NCBI GenBank assembly: GCA_032988165.1
Contig: JANTQF010000428.1
Location: forward strand, 1 to 26,938
DNA length: 26,938 nt
Reading direction: 5' to 3'
Origin: Emmonsiellopsis sp. PD_33
Taxonomy: Eukaryota > Ascomycota > Eurotiomycetes > Onygenales > Ajellomycetaceae
In this document: one piece after another, positions 9,623 to 19,537 of the stretch
Position numbering within the stretch: the first letter of the stretch is position 1
How the letters are laid out: every line of letters starts with the position of its first letter
Translations under genes and position numbers: made by a program
Notes under the pieces: model-generated
What the model saw: the letters and a program-made list of their open reading frames with translations, nothing else
Databases searched by the model: none
Told to the model about the DNA's origin: nothing

Positions 9623-10166
9623 GATGGCTGCTTTGGCTTCTTGATATTAGTGTCTATATGGCGGGGAAGAAAGAACGGTACGTACAGTTAGAATTAGCTC
9701 CGCCGTAGTGTCTAGTATGCCCGTCAGAATATCTCCATGTGCTGGATTAGCACGCGCTGTCCGTGGTGTCGAGCATGATATCAGAGTGTGATGGTTGGAA
9801 AGCGCATGAGAGCAAAATCCAGGTGCAAACAAGACAAACAGCAGCTTATCAGGTGACATCATCCCGGCATCAACATCCCAGGCCTCGACTTCATCGCCTC
9901 GACTCATCGACTATCTACGCCGGGATTCCTTCAGCTTCTACACTACACCTATCCGGAATATTCGGGGCTCTGTGTGGAAGATGCCTTGAAATGTGTCTCC
10001 CATCCTATCGGTTCGAACCATGAAAATTGTCCGTGGGATCACCAGCGCAGTCCCCCGGTTATCATTTCGACCAACAGTTTCCGCCTTTGAGCAATATTAG
10101 AGGGAGCATGGGCGCTCAAGAATCCTGGTTGGGTACTTGTCGATAGTCTCTGCGCAATTCCCTGTT
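9623..10166. promoter_or_regulatory. Shared divergent promoter region, coiled-coil gene and Atg14-like gene
   Basis: This 544-bp interval separates two divergent start codons. Open frames inside it (for example 9647-9907 minus and 9763-10023 plus) have no recognisable domain. I see no TATA box or clear factor site. The arrangement allows joint regulation, but the sequence does not show it. Confidence 0.45.
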
Positions 10167-11816
10167 ATGTACTGCTACGTATGCCACCGTGGGTCTAGCA
10201 CTCGGCTTCAGTGTCTCTGTTCAACATGCGCCCGGACTCAGCTATATCCTCTACGGTTCGACCAAGCCAAGGTCCTGTTGGAAAAGGAAACTCTCGGAAA
10301 GCAAATCGAAGCTGCAGTGGCTACAAAAGATACAGATAATACCCAGTCTGCGGGGAACGGGCCATCAGATCAGCCATCACAACGAAAAGACTCGTCTCCC
10401 TGGGCCATCCAGGCGGCCAAGAGCCGTGCCTCCCAGTCAGCAGCGAGGACGGCGGCAATAGTTGACCGCATCAGTGCACTGAGAGAAGAAATCAAGCAAG
10501 GCAAAGAAGACATTGCACGTCGCAGAGCTACACTCCAGCAACGACGATCTGACGCGGAGTCTGCGAATTATCAAATTGAAGACCGGCGCGCCTCGACGCT
10601 GGCCAGTGTACAAAATAACATCAAAAGAACCGACCAGCTATGGAACAGCCTCCATAGCAAAACTGCTGATTCTAGGATTTTCCTGTGTCGAGAAGCTGCC
10701 AGCCTATATCGTCTACGACAGCGGACGAGAAGGAAAAATGGAGAGCTGGTTCATGTATACACCATTGGGGGTATCAGTATCATCGACCTCAGGGACTTGA
10801 ATGGTATGATAATACTATTTCACAAAGACACTAGGTTATGCTGACTGATTCTTATAGGTGCAAACCACACGCATATTTCGGCTACCCTTTCTCACATTTC
10901 CCACCTTCTCGTGCTCGTTTCGCATTACCTCTCCCTCCGCTTGCCTGCCGAAATAACCCTGCCCCATCGAAACTACCCACTACCTACTATATTCGCCCCC
11001 TCATCCTCGTATCTATCGCGGGAAACGGTATTTCCCGGTACATCCCCATCTCATTCATCCTCGACCAGCCCAACTGCTTCGCGAACGGCTGATCCTAGAC
11101 CGCTTCCCCGGCCGCGTCCTCTTTTTCTCAGCAAAAGCCTGCCCAAACTTGCGCAAGAAGATCCTGCTACATACGGATTATTCCTGGAGGGCGTTACACT
11201 TCTGGCGTGGAATGTTGCCTGGGTGTGCAAATCCCAAGGCTTACAACTTGGCTCGGATTCCTGGGAGGATATATGCGATATTGGTCGAAATCTGTGGTTG
11301 TTACTCGTCTCACAACCGGCACAGTCCTCGGCATTAGCCAGAGTATTGTCAAACCGAGATAATCTAGCAAAAGCACAAAGATCTAGGGATTCCGACAGGC
11401 CCACCCCCCAACGGACGCAGTCCTCCCCAATGCTTGGGCACTACTCTCATGGCACCGCGCACTCCTTCCTTGGGGGCGCGGAAGGAACAGAATTCATGAG
11501 AACGTGGAAACTGCCCTCATCAGTCAAGGTAGTTGATAAGTTAAAGTCTGCCCTTTTAGGGGAGATGGCGAGTGCAGAATGGGAACTACTGGACAAAACC
11601 GAGTGGGAGGACGAAGAAAACCAGAAACAGGGTCGCAGGGAGGAAGAGCCTGTTCTTGTGGCCACAAAATCACCGCCTACGGATGACATACTAAATGGCA
11701 ACGCAAGCTTCGTCACGGCGAAAACGGTCGTCGACGATGGCATCTATGCCGATGAGGCAAAGACTCCTCGGAGGCCGAAGGGCACGAGTGGATGGACCAA
11801 GCTTAAGAATAGGTAA
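10167..11816 (+). CDS. atg14: Atg14-like autophagy subunit of PI3-kinase complex I, 531 aa
   Basis: Exons are 10167-10803 and 10858-11816. The 54-bp intron starts GTATGA, has a CTGAC branch site and ends TTATAG. The start ATG gives MYCYVCHRGSSTRLQCLCST, with cysteines at 3, 6, 16, 18 and 21 like the N-terminal cysteine motifs of Atg14. A long coiled coil follows (about 105-170, IVDRISALREEIKQGKEDI). The middle part after the intron (HISATLSHISHLLVLVSHYL, LRLPAEITLPHRNYPLP, FLEGVTLLAWNVAWVCKSQG) matches the Atg14/UVRAG/Vps38 family (PF10186). The C-terminal about 160 residues are low-complexity. Family knowledge: Atg14 directs the Vps34-Vps15-Vps30 lipid kinase to the phagophore assembly site. 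The alternative is Vps38/UVRAG of complex II; the cysteine N-terminus favours Atg14. The open frame extends 30 bp upstream of the ATG without another ATG. Confidence 0.84.
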
Positions 11817-12640
11817 CTAATTTTCGGTCAATATTGGAGCATATATCCATCCGTATGGTCACAATCCCAACGCTATCCTTGCATCTGGCGATCGCGTCGC
11901 ATCACTCACATCAATCCCCGCGCCATGGTTCGGTCCACGCCATCCGAAAGTCGCCACCCCAGACAACCCACCCCGTGTCTTCATCGATGGACTCGGGAGC
12001 TGTCGCACGTACCCTGCCCCTTCTTTCTTCGGTCCAGACTCCGCTGTGGGTTTTGCGGTGGATACGAGTTGCCCCTTTTCACCTTCCCCTGCTTCCCGCC
12101 CCTGCCATACGGACGGGTGGATATCGCCGGAATCAAGGAATACAACCTTTGACTTTGGTTACTGTCAGACTTTTCGCCCAACGACTCCGTTAGAATAGGC
12201 AACGTGCCGGGACCTGTTTTCTTCTTTTTCTTCTCCTTTTAACTTTTTATTATCTCTTCATATTTTCCTCGAGCGTATTGGATGGAGGCTTGGACTGGAG
12301 AAGTATGTAGACGTTGGGTATGGGTATCCACTGGCCAGAACCTGATAGTGGCGGCCCCACTGCATAGGCACTGACAGCGACGGAGTTGATGGGGGGGCAA
12401 TCTTATCGAGAAACACCAGATACGGCGGATATCAGATAGGAGATGGCGTTTGGAGGTATCACTATCGTATATGGTCGTTGTTTTTGCACTATGGTGTATA
12501 TTACCATGATTTGTTTTAATAATTTTGGTTTGATTAATGATATAGATGGGACACGCAATAAATTTCTATTTCCTAATACTATCATATTTTCGAAGGTTTG
12601 ACACGGGACGAGTTTTTTTTTTTTTTTAATATTCGCCACC
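11817..12640. other. 3' region of the Atg14-like gene; no gene seen
   Basis: The first part probably contains the 3'UTR. Overlapping open frames at 11834-12193 (+), 11925-12152 (+) and 11981-12202 (-) are all Pro/Ser/Arg-rich without a domain. A T-rich tract (12220-12260) and AT-rich DNA to 12600 follow. A run of 15 Ts lies at about 12613-12627. Confidence 0.4.
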
Positions 12641-13205
12641 CTCCCTCCTATCTATCTATACCCATCAAGACAACCACATACAATATCCAAACCCACGATG
12701 GTAGCCTTCAAGGAAAGCCCGGACTGCGGGAAGTTTCTCGTCTTTCTCTCTTTAATCTCTCACTTTCCACCAACATTCTACGTGTCTATCTGTCTGGTCT
12801 ATTCCTATTCTATTCCTCCTATCCATGGGATTTAACTTTTTCAACGTTCAGCCGGAAAGAGAGAGAGAAGAAGCAAAAAAGAGGGAAGAAATTTTTACCT
12901 TTCGGCTGCTTAAACCGTTTTCGCTTGCTTGCTTTTGACTTTGACTTTGGCTTTGTTCTCGTTATTTGCCTCTTTTTACTGTTGAGTTTATTATTCATTT
13001 CCATTGACATCGAAGAAAGGCCGAGGAACTTCCTTTTCCTACCCGGGCCTGCGTCTTACGCCTCCCTGCATAACTACATTCCGGGTAATCATGGATAGAT
13101 CCAGCTCGTTACCTCCCTCCCACCTCTACCAAAACAACCTATCGCAACCTACGGAAACCAGATCGATAGAAAATCTCGGAAGAGATGAAAAGATATACCC
13201 TGGCT

Positions 13206-13222
13206 AGTTAGTTAGTTAGTTA
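13206..13222. repeat. (TTAG)n microsatellite
   Basis: About four tandem gttag/ttag tetranucleotides follow a short frame that stops at the first of them. It is a simple sequence without coding meaning. Confidence 0.85.
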
Positions 13223-13563
13223 GCCACCAAAGTACCACCACCTGCCAGTCTACCCCAACCCAGATCCTGGTAACAATGTCGAGTTCAAGTCCGACTCGGA
13301 TCGAACCGAGGCATGTCATATCATGCCATCCACACACGCAGCCCAGCCTAAGCCTTACGGCAGTTAGCTAGGTCCGTCGAAGGAAGGCCCCGTTCCATGG
13401 TCGGTCGTATCGTGGGCGTTATATTTTATAGGATGCATGCATGCATACATGCATGGTATGACAGCGTGGGAATTGTTTCGATGGTTTGTGGTAGGTGTGG
13501 TGTGGTGTGGTGGGACAGAGGGCGGATAGCTGCAGGATGCAGTTGTAGTTGTTGTTAGTTAAT

Positions 13564-13602
13564 GTGTGGAACTGTGGAACTGTGGAACTGTGTAACTGTG
13601 TG
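13564..13602. repeat. Short tandem repeat, ggaactgt-type units
   Basis: Three to four tandem copies of a ggaactgt unit (8-9 bp spacing), the last altered to gtaactgt, form a small minisatellite inside the gene-poor interval. Confidence 0.75.
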
Positions 13603-15480
13603 GTATGCACCCCGGATTTTTTTAATGTGTATGCTGTGAGGGGATAGTAGGTGGATATAGTAGAAAGCAGAGGTTACATGGCTAGATGGATGGGTGTGCG
13701 ACGTGGGCGAGTGAGTTGGTCGGGTTTAGGGGAGACTCGAGAGGGGATACAGGACTGTGGATGAATGTATGGTATGTATGTAGATAGAAAGGACTTGAAT
13801 GATAATAATTTGAGAATGGAATTGTTGAGAGAGGAAGGATGAAAAAAGAAAGAAAGAAAGAATTTCCTTTCATCAGTAGCAGCACATGGGAAATGCGTTA
13901 TCAGCCTCGTGTTAAGATTTCTCTTGTTCAGAAGGATGCATTACTTCGAGGGTTGAATAGAACCAGGCGATATTCAGCAATAACCATCCCCAACCCAACC
14001 CTTTCTCCCTACGGCATTAAGACTGGATTCTCATTTCTTCAGCCTCTAAACAGCGAATCCAAACACCAGATCAATCTGGACCGGAGACAAGGAAAGGGGG
14101 AAAAATTCAACCCTATCGCCGCCCCTGATACCAAGTTGACGGCTTCAAGAAGTTAACTGCTGCGCTGGCACCGTTCGTTTATCCAGGCACCGAAGCCGAG
14201 CACGGGACGGGATGCAGGAACAGACGGTGTGCCTGACGGATGTTGGGTGTATTAACTGGTTCCGAGCATGGCCGGCCGACGACGACTGGACAGCGCAGGT
14301 AGGACGAACCAGGAGTTGGAGAACGATGGTGTATGTGTGGCAGGGTGTGGCAACGGACGTTCTGGAAGGAATAGAGCAGTTAGCCGGTAGCCATAGCCAT
14401 AGCCAGTTCAGCCAGGCTGTCGTTCCTGTGCCTGAGCCTGAGCCTGTGCCTGGTGGAAAGGTTCATGGAACCTTAGACTTTTATCGAGATACAACTTCTG
14501 GGTAGGAGATGGTTCTGGTTATGTAACCCCCTTTCCAGATCTCCCCGATCTCATTCACCAGGAGACGGCGGCAGGGTCTGGCCCGCGCGATCAACGGCCT
14601 CGCAGCCCAAAAATAAAATTGGGCGTCGATTAGCCCAGGATTCCTTTGATTGTCTTGACCATTGTGGAGAGCTTAGTAAGCGACTTGCGCAAGCATCACG
14701 GCTTGGCATGTCACGTGACCCGCTGTTGGCTCGGCCAGCCGTGGTACGGTACGGTATGTTACGCACGAACCAGCCTGTCACTCAACATCAGAACCAAATT
14801 CCAATAGGGGCGACATGTGGCTGCTGGGCAGTGGAAGCATATTCTGTTCTCGGTGGCCGCTTGGATGGGACCATATTGGGGCTTTTCTTGGTTTGAACAG
14901 ATCCATCTTATTGGGGTGAGGGGACAGCGTTCAAGGTGGCAGCAAGGAGGTAATTTAGTAATTTACGGTATGGCGCATACGGTCGAATCAGCCTCATCTC
15001 CAACCCAACTAACATCAACAACAACAACCCAACAACATCATCTCCAACCACAACAGTTGCCCTGATGCTTTTGTACAATGCTCACTGCCAGCACCGCAAT
15101 AAAGAAGGCAATGGTGAAACGCAACGTGTGCCTGGCAGCCAGCCCTGCAGTGGCCATGTGTTTGTGCCCGCCTCGCTCTCTGGGGAAGACGCTGTCCGAC
15201 ATGGCGATGGTCCACTGGTTAATAGTTATTGACCTTGCCAGGGCCCTCCCTGCTCCCACCGCTTGATTGGACGCCGCACTGCCAATAATCCAGGCACACA
15301 TTTTACCCTGTGGCTGCCGGGTTGTGTTCCTGGCTAGTGTGCTGATGGCTTCTTGACGGGTTGACACTTGACAGGCGTTGGCAGTTGGACAGTATGATAC
15401 GGCGGGCATTGGAGGGGAGACTCGAGAGGGGTGAATAGCAACGAGGTCCAACAGATCCATAACAGCTGGATGCGGAGTGA

Positions 15481-16560
15481 ATCGCTATGTTGAATCACGG
15501 GCTATTTCAACAAAAGAAACAGAAACAAAAAAAGATACCAGAGCTCAGCTCCGACCGAAAGCAAAGACATGCTGAAACACCCCGTCAATGAACTCCATTC
15601 ACCACAACAATAGATACATACTCCTCTCTCTCCGTCTCCCGGCCTCTCCACCTGCCAAACTGCCGCGAAATATTATGTCTCCTCGAAGCGTGGATGTGCC
15701 ATCCGCTGGTACCTCATCTTCGGCATGACCCGCAGCGGTAACCACGTACCCATCTTTAGCTTCGGCCATCCCTTGGCTTTGCCCTAACCAAACTTATCCA
15801 AACCTAACGCCGCGGGCGCCCTGGTTCCTGAACCCAGAGTGGAGCTCGCAGAAAAAACTAGCGCTCTCCCCTCGGGTCTCGCCCCATCCTCCCTCGTCCA
15901 GCGCTGAACAGCGGGCGGCTGGTTGGAGTGGGCACCGGGGCATGGGCGAAAGGGGACCGCCGCCCCCCTCAACCCAGGCTAGCACGCGCTGTCAATTTCC
16001 CTCGCTTTAAATAATACCCCCTGGCCGCCCTCTAGACCCTCCGCTGGCCTTTCTTCTCCATCGTCGTTTGTCCATCTCGCTCACCCCCTTCTCTCTTTCT
16101 TCGTCGTTCTTTTTAGGCTACACGCCTATCCATTCATTATCCTATATATATTTAGTTCCACTCCTTCGGGCGGCGATCAATATATACGTCTGGGGAATTG
16201 ATTGAACTGCTGCATTGTACAGAAGTTACAGAGGATCAATAGTGTACATTCACTCTCTGTAAGTGTTCTCTCGATTATCCACTCACAACTTCCACTCCTT
16301 GCTCTTATCGGCCTCCATATATTCCGTCCATGGAGGGATTAATTCACCATCACCCTTCGTTCATGTGTTACAATTTATCCCATCCCCTGGCTTATCTTCC
16401 CTGCGAAATACCCCTTCCCGGCCTGATCAGCCATGATATACGCAACCATCCTAACTACACCCCATCCTCTACTCGCTCATTACATCCCATCCCTCATACA
16501 AACTCTAGACGACGTCCTAACAAGTGCGAATAGTCAACCCGTCGATCGTTCAACCACATC
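15481..16560 (+). promoter_or_regulatory. Promoter and leader of the Tos1-type gene
   Basis: The region has a TATA-like ctttaaataat at about 16003-16013, then a strongly pyrimidine-rich stretch (16020-16140), typical just upstream of start sites in highly expressed fungal genes. A CGCGAAA sequence at 15664-15670 matches the SBF (Swi4/Swi6) consensus CRCGAAA; yeast TOS1 is an SBF target, but a single 7-mer match could be chance. The proximal part contains a likely 5'UTR intron, listed separately. Confidence 0.5.
16259..16533 (+). other. Probable 5'UTR intron of the Tos1-type gene, containing an upstream ORF
   Basis: GTAAGT at 16259-16264 is a consensus donor. CTAAC at 16517-16521 followed by AATAG ending at 16533 gives a branch site 12 nt before an acceptor. 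Within it lies a 67-codon upstream ORF (ATG 16330, stop TAG 16531-16533) ending 27 nt before the main ATG. Splicing would remove the ORF whole. This is read from splice consensus only. Confidence 0.55.
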
Positions 16561-17982
16561 ATGCGTGGACCACTAGCAGTTGGCGCAGTGCTCGCCGCCT
16601 CTCTCAGCACCGTCTCTGCCCAGGCGTGCGCAGCCGGCACCGCCCAGCAGATCGGAGGCAACTGGTACTGCTCGGCCGTTGATTCCATCACCTACACCAA
16701 CTTCGGCTCTTCGGGCACCTACAATGAAGTCACCTCCATGGGCGGTGGCTCCTGCTCGTCCAAGGCAAAGGAATATAGCGGACCCCTCGCCCCGCTCAAC
16801 GAGGAAGTCTCCTGGCATTTCCGTGGCCCCCTGAGCCTCAAGAAGTTCGCCTACTACACCCCAGGCTCCTCCTCCAAGAAGCGCGAGGTCAAGCCTAGCA
16901 TCCACGAACGTCGCCACGGCCACCAGCACCTCCACAAGCGCCAGGATACCAAGGAGGAGGGCAAGCGCGCTGTTGGCGATATCGTCACCGCCACCATCGA
17001 CGGCCAGGTCGTCACCTGGGTGAACGAGTATGACGGTGGTGCTGGCCCAACTCCTGCCCCTGAGCTCCCAAAGAACGACTACAAGGCGCCAAAGAAAGGC
17101 TCCCAGACCACCACTGCGCGCCGCTCTACGCCATCGTTCAACGCTGGCGCTGGCAGCTGGGGTCGCCAGGCCTTTTACGATGCTGAGGGTGGAGAGGCTG
17201 ACGGTCTCACTTTCCTCAACCACAACGGTGGCTCAGGATCTGGTGTTTTCGACTAGTACGTAATGCCCGGTTCTGTAGAAAAAGCTTTCGTTTACTAACT
17301 GGGTACAGCGAGTTTGGAAACTCCCTCTCTTACTCTTCCCCCGACGGCTGCGCTGGCGCCGACAGCCCCAAGGTCCTCGCCAACAAGCTGATCCCCGACA
17401 ACAAGGAAGTCATCATCATGTCCGACAAGAAGTGCAAAGGCGGCGACTGCGGTACCGTCCGTCCAGGAACTGTTGCTTACCGTACGTTCCCATACACACC
17501 CCTTTTCCGCACAACAACTCCCACTAACACATTCCATCACAGACGGCTTCGGCGGCAACAACAAGATCTTCCTCGTCGAACTCAGCATGCCTCTGACTGG
17601 CAAAACCGGCTGGAATGAAGACATGCCCGCTGCCTGGATCCTCAACGCCGCCATCCCCCGCACCCTCCAATACGGCAAGGCTGAGTGCTCCTGCTGGTCC
17701 ACCGGCTGCGGTGAGCTCGACGTCCTCGAGATCCTCGACGCCGGCAACACGCGCGCCAAGTCCACCCTGCACGGCGGCGTCTCTGGTGGTGACAGCAACT
17801 ATTTCAAGCGCCCCTCTGACGGCGCTAAGAAATACGCTGTTGTCTTCAATGGCGATGAGAGCACTGCCCATATCAAGACCCTGCCCGATAACTTTGATTT
17901 CTCGACTACTTTGTCGGATGCGGCTATTGATGACATCTTGTCCGATGGCGCAAGCGCGTCGACGTTTGCCCTTGGCTCTTAG
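16561..17982 (+). CDS. Tos1/YJL171C-type secreted cell-wall protein, putative circularly permuted beta-1,3-glucanase (435 aa)
   Basis: Exons are 16561-17255, 17309-17481 and 17543-17982; introns are 53 bp (GTACGT...TACAG, ACTAAC branch) and 61 bp (GTACGT...CACAG). Residues 1-20 are a signal peptide ending VSA before QACAAG. Residues 22-100 match the Tos1 N-terminal domain (IGGNWYCSAVDSITYTNFG, GPLAPLNEEVSWHFRGPL). A basic linker with KKR (106-108) and KR (126-127, 135-136) offers Kex2-like sites. From about 224 on is the Tos1 C-terminal domain (YEFGNSLSYSSPDG, ECSCWSTGCGELDVLEI). ELDVLE at 347-352 fits the GH16 catalytic pattern ExDxxE, with E347 nucleophile and E352 acid/base by analogy; the family is described as circularly permuted beta-1,3-glucanase. 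Its role would be wall glucan remodelling. No GPI signal: the protein ends FALGS. Codons are strongly C-ending, suggesting high expression. Confidence 0.93.
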
Positions 17983-19537
17983 ATTTTAGGGTATTTGGGG
18001 TTTTGTTCTTTTTAGTTTGGCTTGCTTTTGTTTATTGGAAGGGTATGTTTTTGGCCTGTCTGGAGGAATGAGGACGTAGGGGAATGTTGGCTGTGGCATG
18101 GCATGACGTGCATGTGTGCGTGCGTGCGTGCATGAAGGTCATGAGGGGGTCGTGTTGATCCGTTTCGGCGCCGTCAATTCGACCTCCCGCATCCCGTCTT
18201 GGTTCTACCCGTTCCTCTTCGGAAAGGTAGTTCCTCGCCTTTGGAATCTGCTTTTCTTTGGAAAGATATGAAGTGGCGGGAGGCCCGGACGTCCCAGTTT
18301 GGTTTCACACGTGTCTTGGATCTACATCTGCATTCTGCATGTCATCTTGTACTACACTCATATATGTACGTATGTATGTATGTACGTCTTATCTGCCGCA
18401 TACCATACAATTTCCCTACTCATCATTTTCTCTAATGTATATTTTTCAGTCTTATTTATTACTATTTTCCATTTCTTCTTCTTCTATCCCCCCTCCCCCC
18501 CTTCCTCCTTGCTTGAAATAGCTGTACAAAATAGGGGTGGTATATAAGAGGGAGGGGACTTATTTATATATGTATGTTATCTAGACTAGTCAAAAGCATC
18601 CCCTTCCATCTTTCTTTCATTTCTAGCCTATCTGAGCTGTTTTATATCAATTAGAGTTATTTAACCAGTTAGTTAACCACCCTTTCTAATAGTTATTACC
18701 TTCTGGGCTTGGTTTTCATGTGGTTGGTTATTATTTTATATACAAAATGTCTTGAAAGAGATCCATCTACCATGCTTGGTAATTATTTTTATTTATTATC
18801 CTAATTTAACTCCCTGCATCTCTGTCCTCTGTCTGGTAATTTACCTCCCTATACCTATCTATCTATGTATGTATGTACTCCTCCTCACATCACCTTGTTT
18901 AGCTACCTAGTTGTTTGAGTAGTTAGTCAGTTCATTAGTTCACAATGAGGTAGTTGTTCAGATAGACACATGTGCATAGATATATATCTTCATAGAAAGA
19001 GGGAGAGGGGGGGGGAGATAAAGAGGTAAAATTGATGTATTTATCATTTCATTTTATTCCTTGATTTCTTTCTCTATCTATTTACCTATCTAACCTGCCT
19101 ATCTATCTGAGTATTAAATAATTATAGCTTAGCTTTACAATAAGAATAGAACTTTGCATATTTTTCCTACTGCACCTCTTCTGCTCTTCGTTCTAACTCT
19201 GTTCTACCTAGTGGACAGCTGTTCCTCTAATTTGCATCTATCTAATCTATACTAACTTATGTACCCCATCTATCTATCTATCTACTTTGATTGGTGATGC
19301 AAATCAGCGTAAATAGGAATGGATAGTAATAACAATATCAAAATGTATATATAAGATTATATAGTTAGAAGGGAAGGGGGGAATTATTGACGTTTACCTA
19401 ACCCCAAACCGAACGATCCAAACCAAAAAAAAAAAAAACACAATAGAATACAAAAAGAATAAAAAGGACAACAAAAAACAAAAAAGTAAATCCCATCGCT
19501 ATATACACCCAACCCAACCCAACCAGTCCTAACTAAC
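17983..19537. other. AT-rich convergent spacer with microsatellites
   Basis: This 1.55-kb spacer lies between the convergent Tos1-type and ZIP genes and should hold both 3'UTRs. I see no gene. It contains (GTGC)n at 18110-18131, GTAT/GTAC repeats at 18364-18388 and 18866-18878, several (CTAT)n tracts (18858-18868, 19076-19110, 19266-19284), a G-run at 19008-19015 and an A-run at about 19426-19438. The short frames at 18199-18547 are simple-sequence shadows. Confidence 0.5.

Larger units (their letters stand above)
12641..15480. other. Long gene-poor interval with simple repeats
   Basis: I find no protein-coding gene. The block 12650-13000 has alternating pyrimidine and purine tracts like an untranslated leader. 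Simple repeats include (TTAG)n at 13206-13222, ATGC/ATACATGC at 13433-13456, GTGTG at 13495-13512, an 8-11 bp ggaactgt repeat at 13567-13600, agccat at 14384-14402 and hexamers cctgag/cctgtg at 14428-14453. A TCACGTGA palindrome is at 14711-14718. Frames such as 12598-13098 (+), 14212-14505 (+) and 15038-15460 (-) lack recognisable domains. Part of this may be far-upstream control DNA of the Tos1 gene or an unannotated noncoding transcript. Confidence 0.4.

Noticed and set aside
9647..10023. Open frames in the divergent promoter (86 aa on each strand)
   Set aside because: They overlap each other on opposite strands, have no recognisable motif and occupy the only available promoter space.
12598..13098. 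166-aa plus-strand ORF rich in Phe, Leu and Ser
   Set aside because: It begins at a poly-T run, and its composition follows the T-rich DNA; no domain or conserved motif is visible.
13280..13320. tRNA-like B-box sequences (gttcaagtcc on plus, gttcgatcc on minus)
   Set aside because: No matching A box, anticodon arm or paired acceptor stem could be found at the right spacing.
15038..15460. 140-aa minus-strand ORF with one hydrophobic stretch (TLRFTIAFFIAVLAVSIV)
   Set aside because: A single membrane-like segment in an otherwise unstructured frame, with simple-sequence DNA downstream, is not enough to call a gene.
16573..17223. Minus-strand 216-aa ORF over the Tos1-type gene
   Set aside because: It is an antisense shadow caused by strong C-ending codon bias of the plus-strand exon.
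18850..19290. CRISPR-like or regulatory regularity from repeated CTAT/GTAT blocks
   Set aside because: The units are plain tetranucleotide microsatellites without unique spacers, in a eukaryotic genome.
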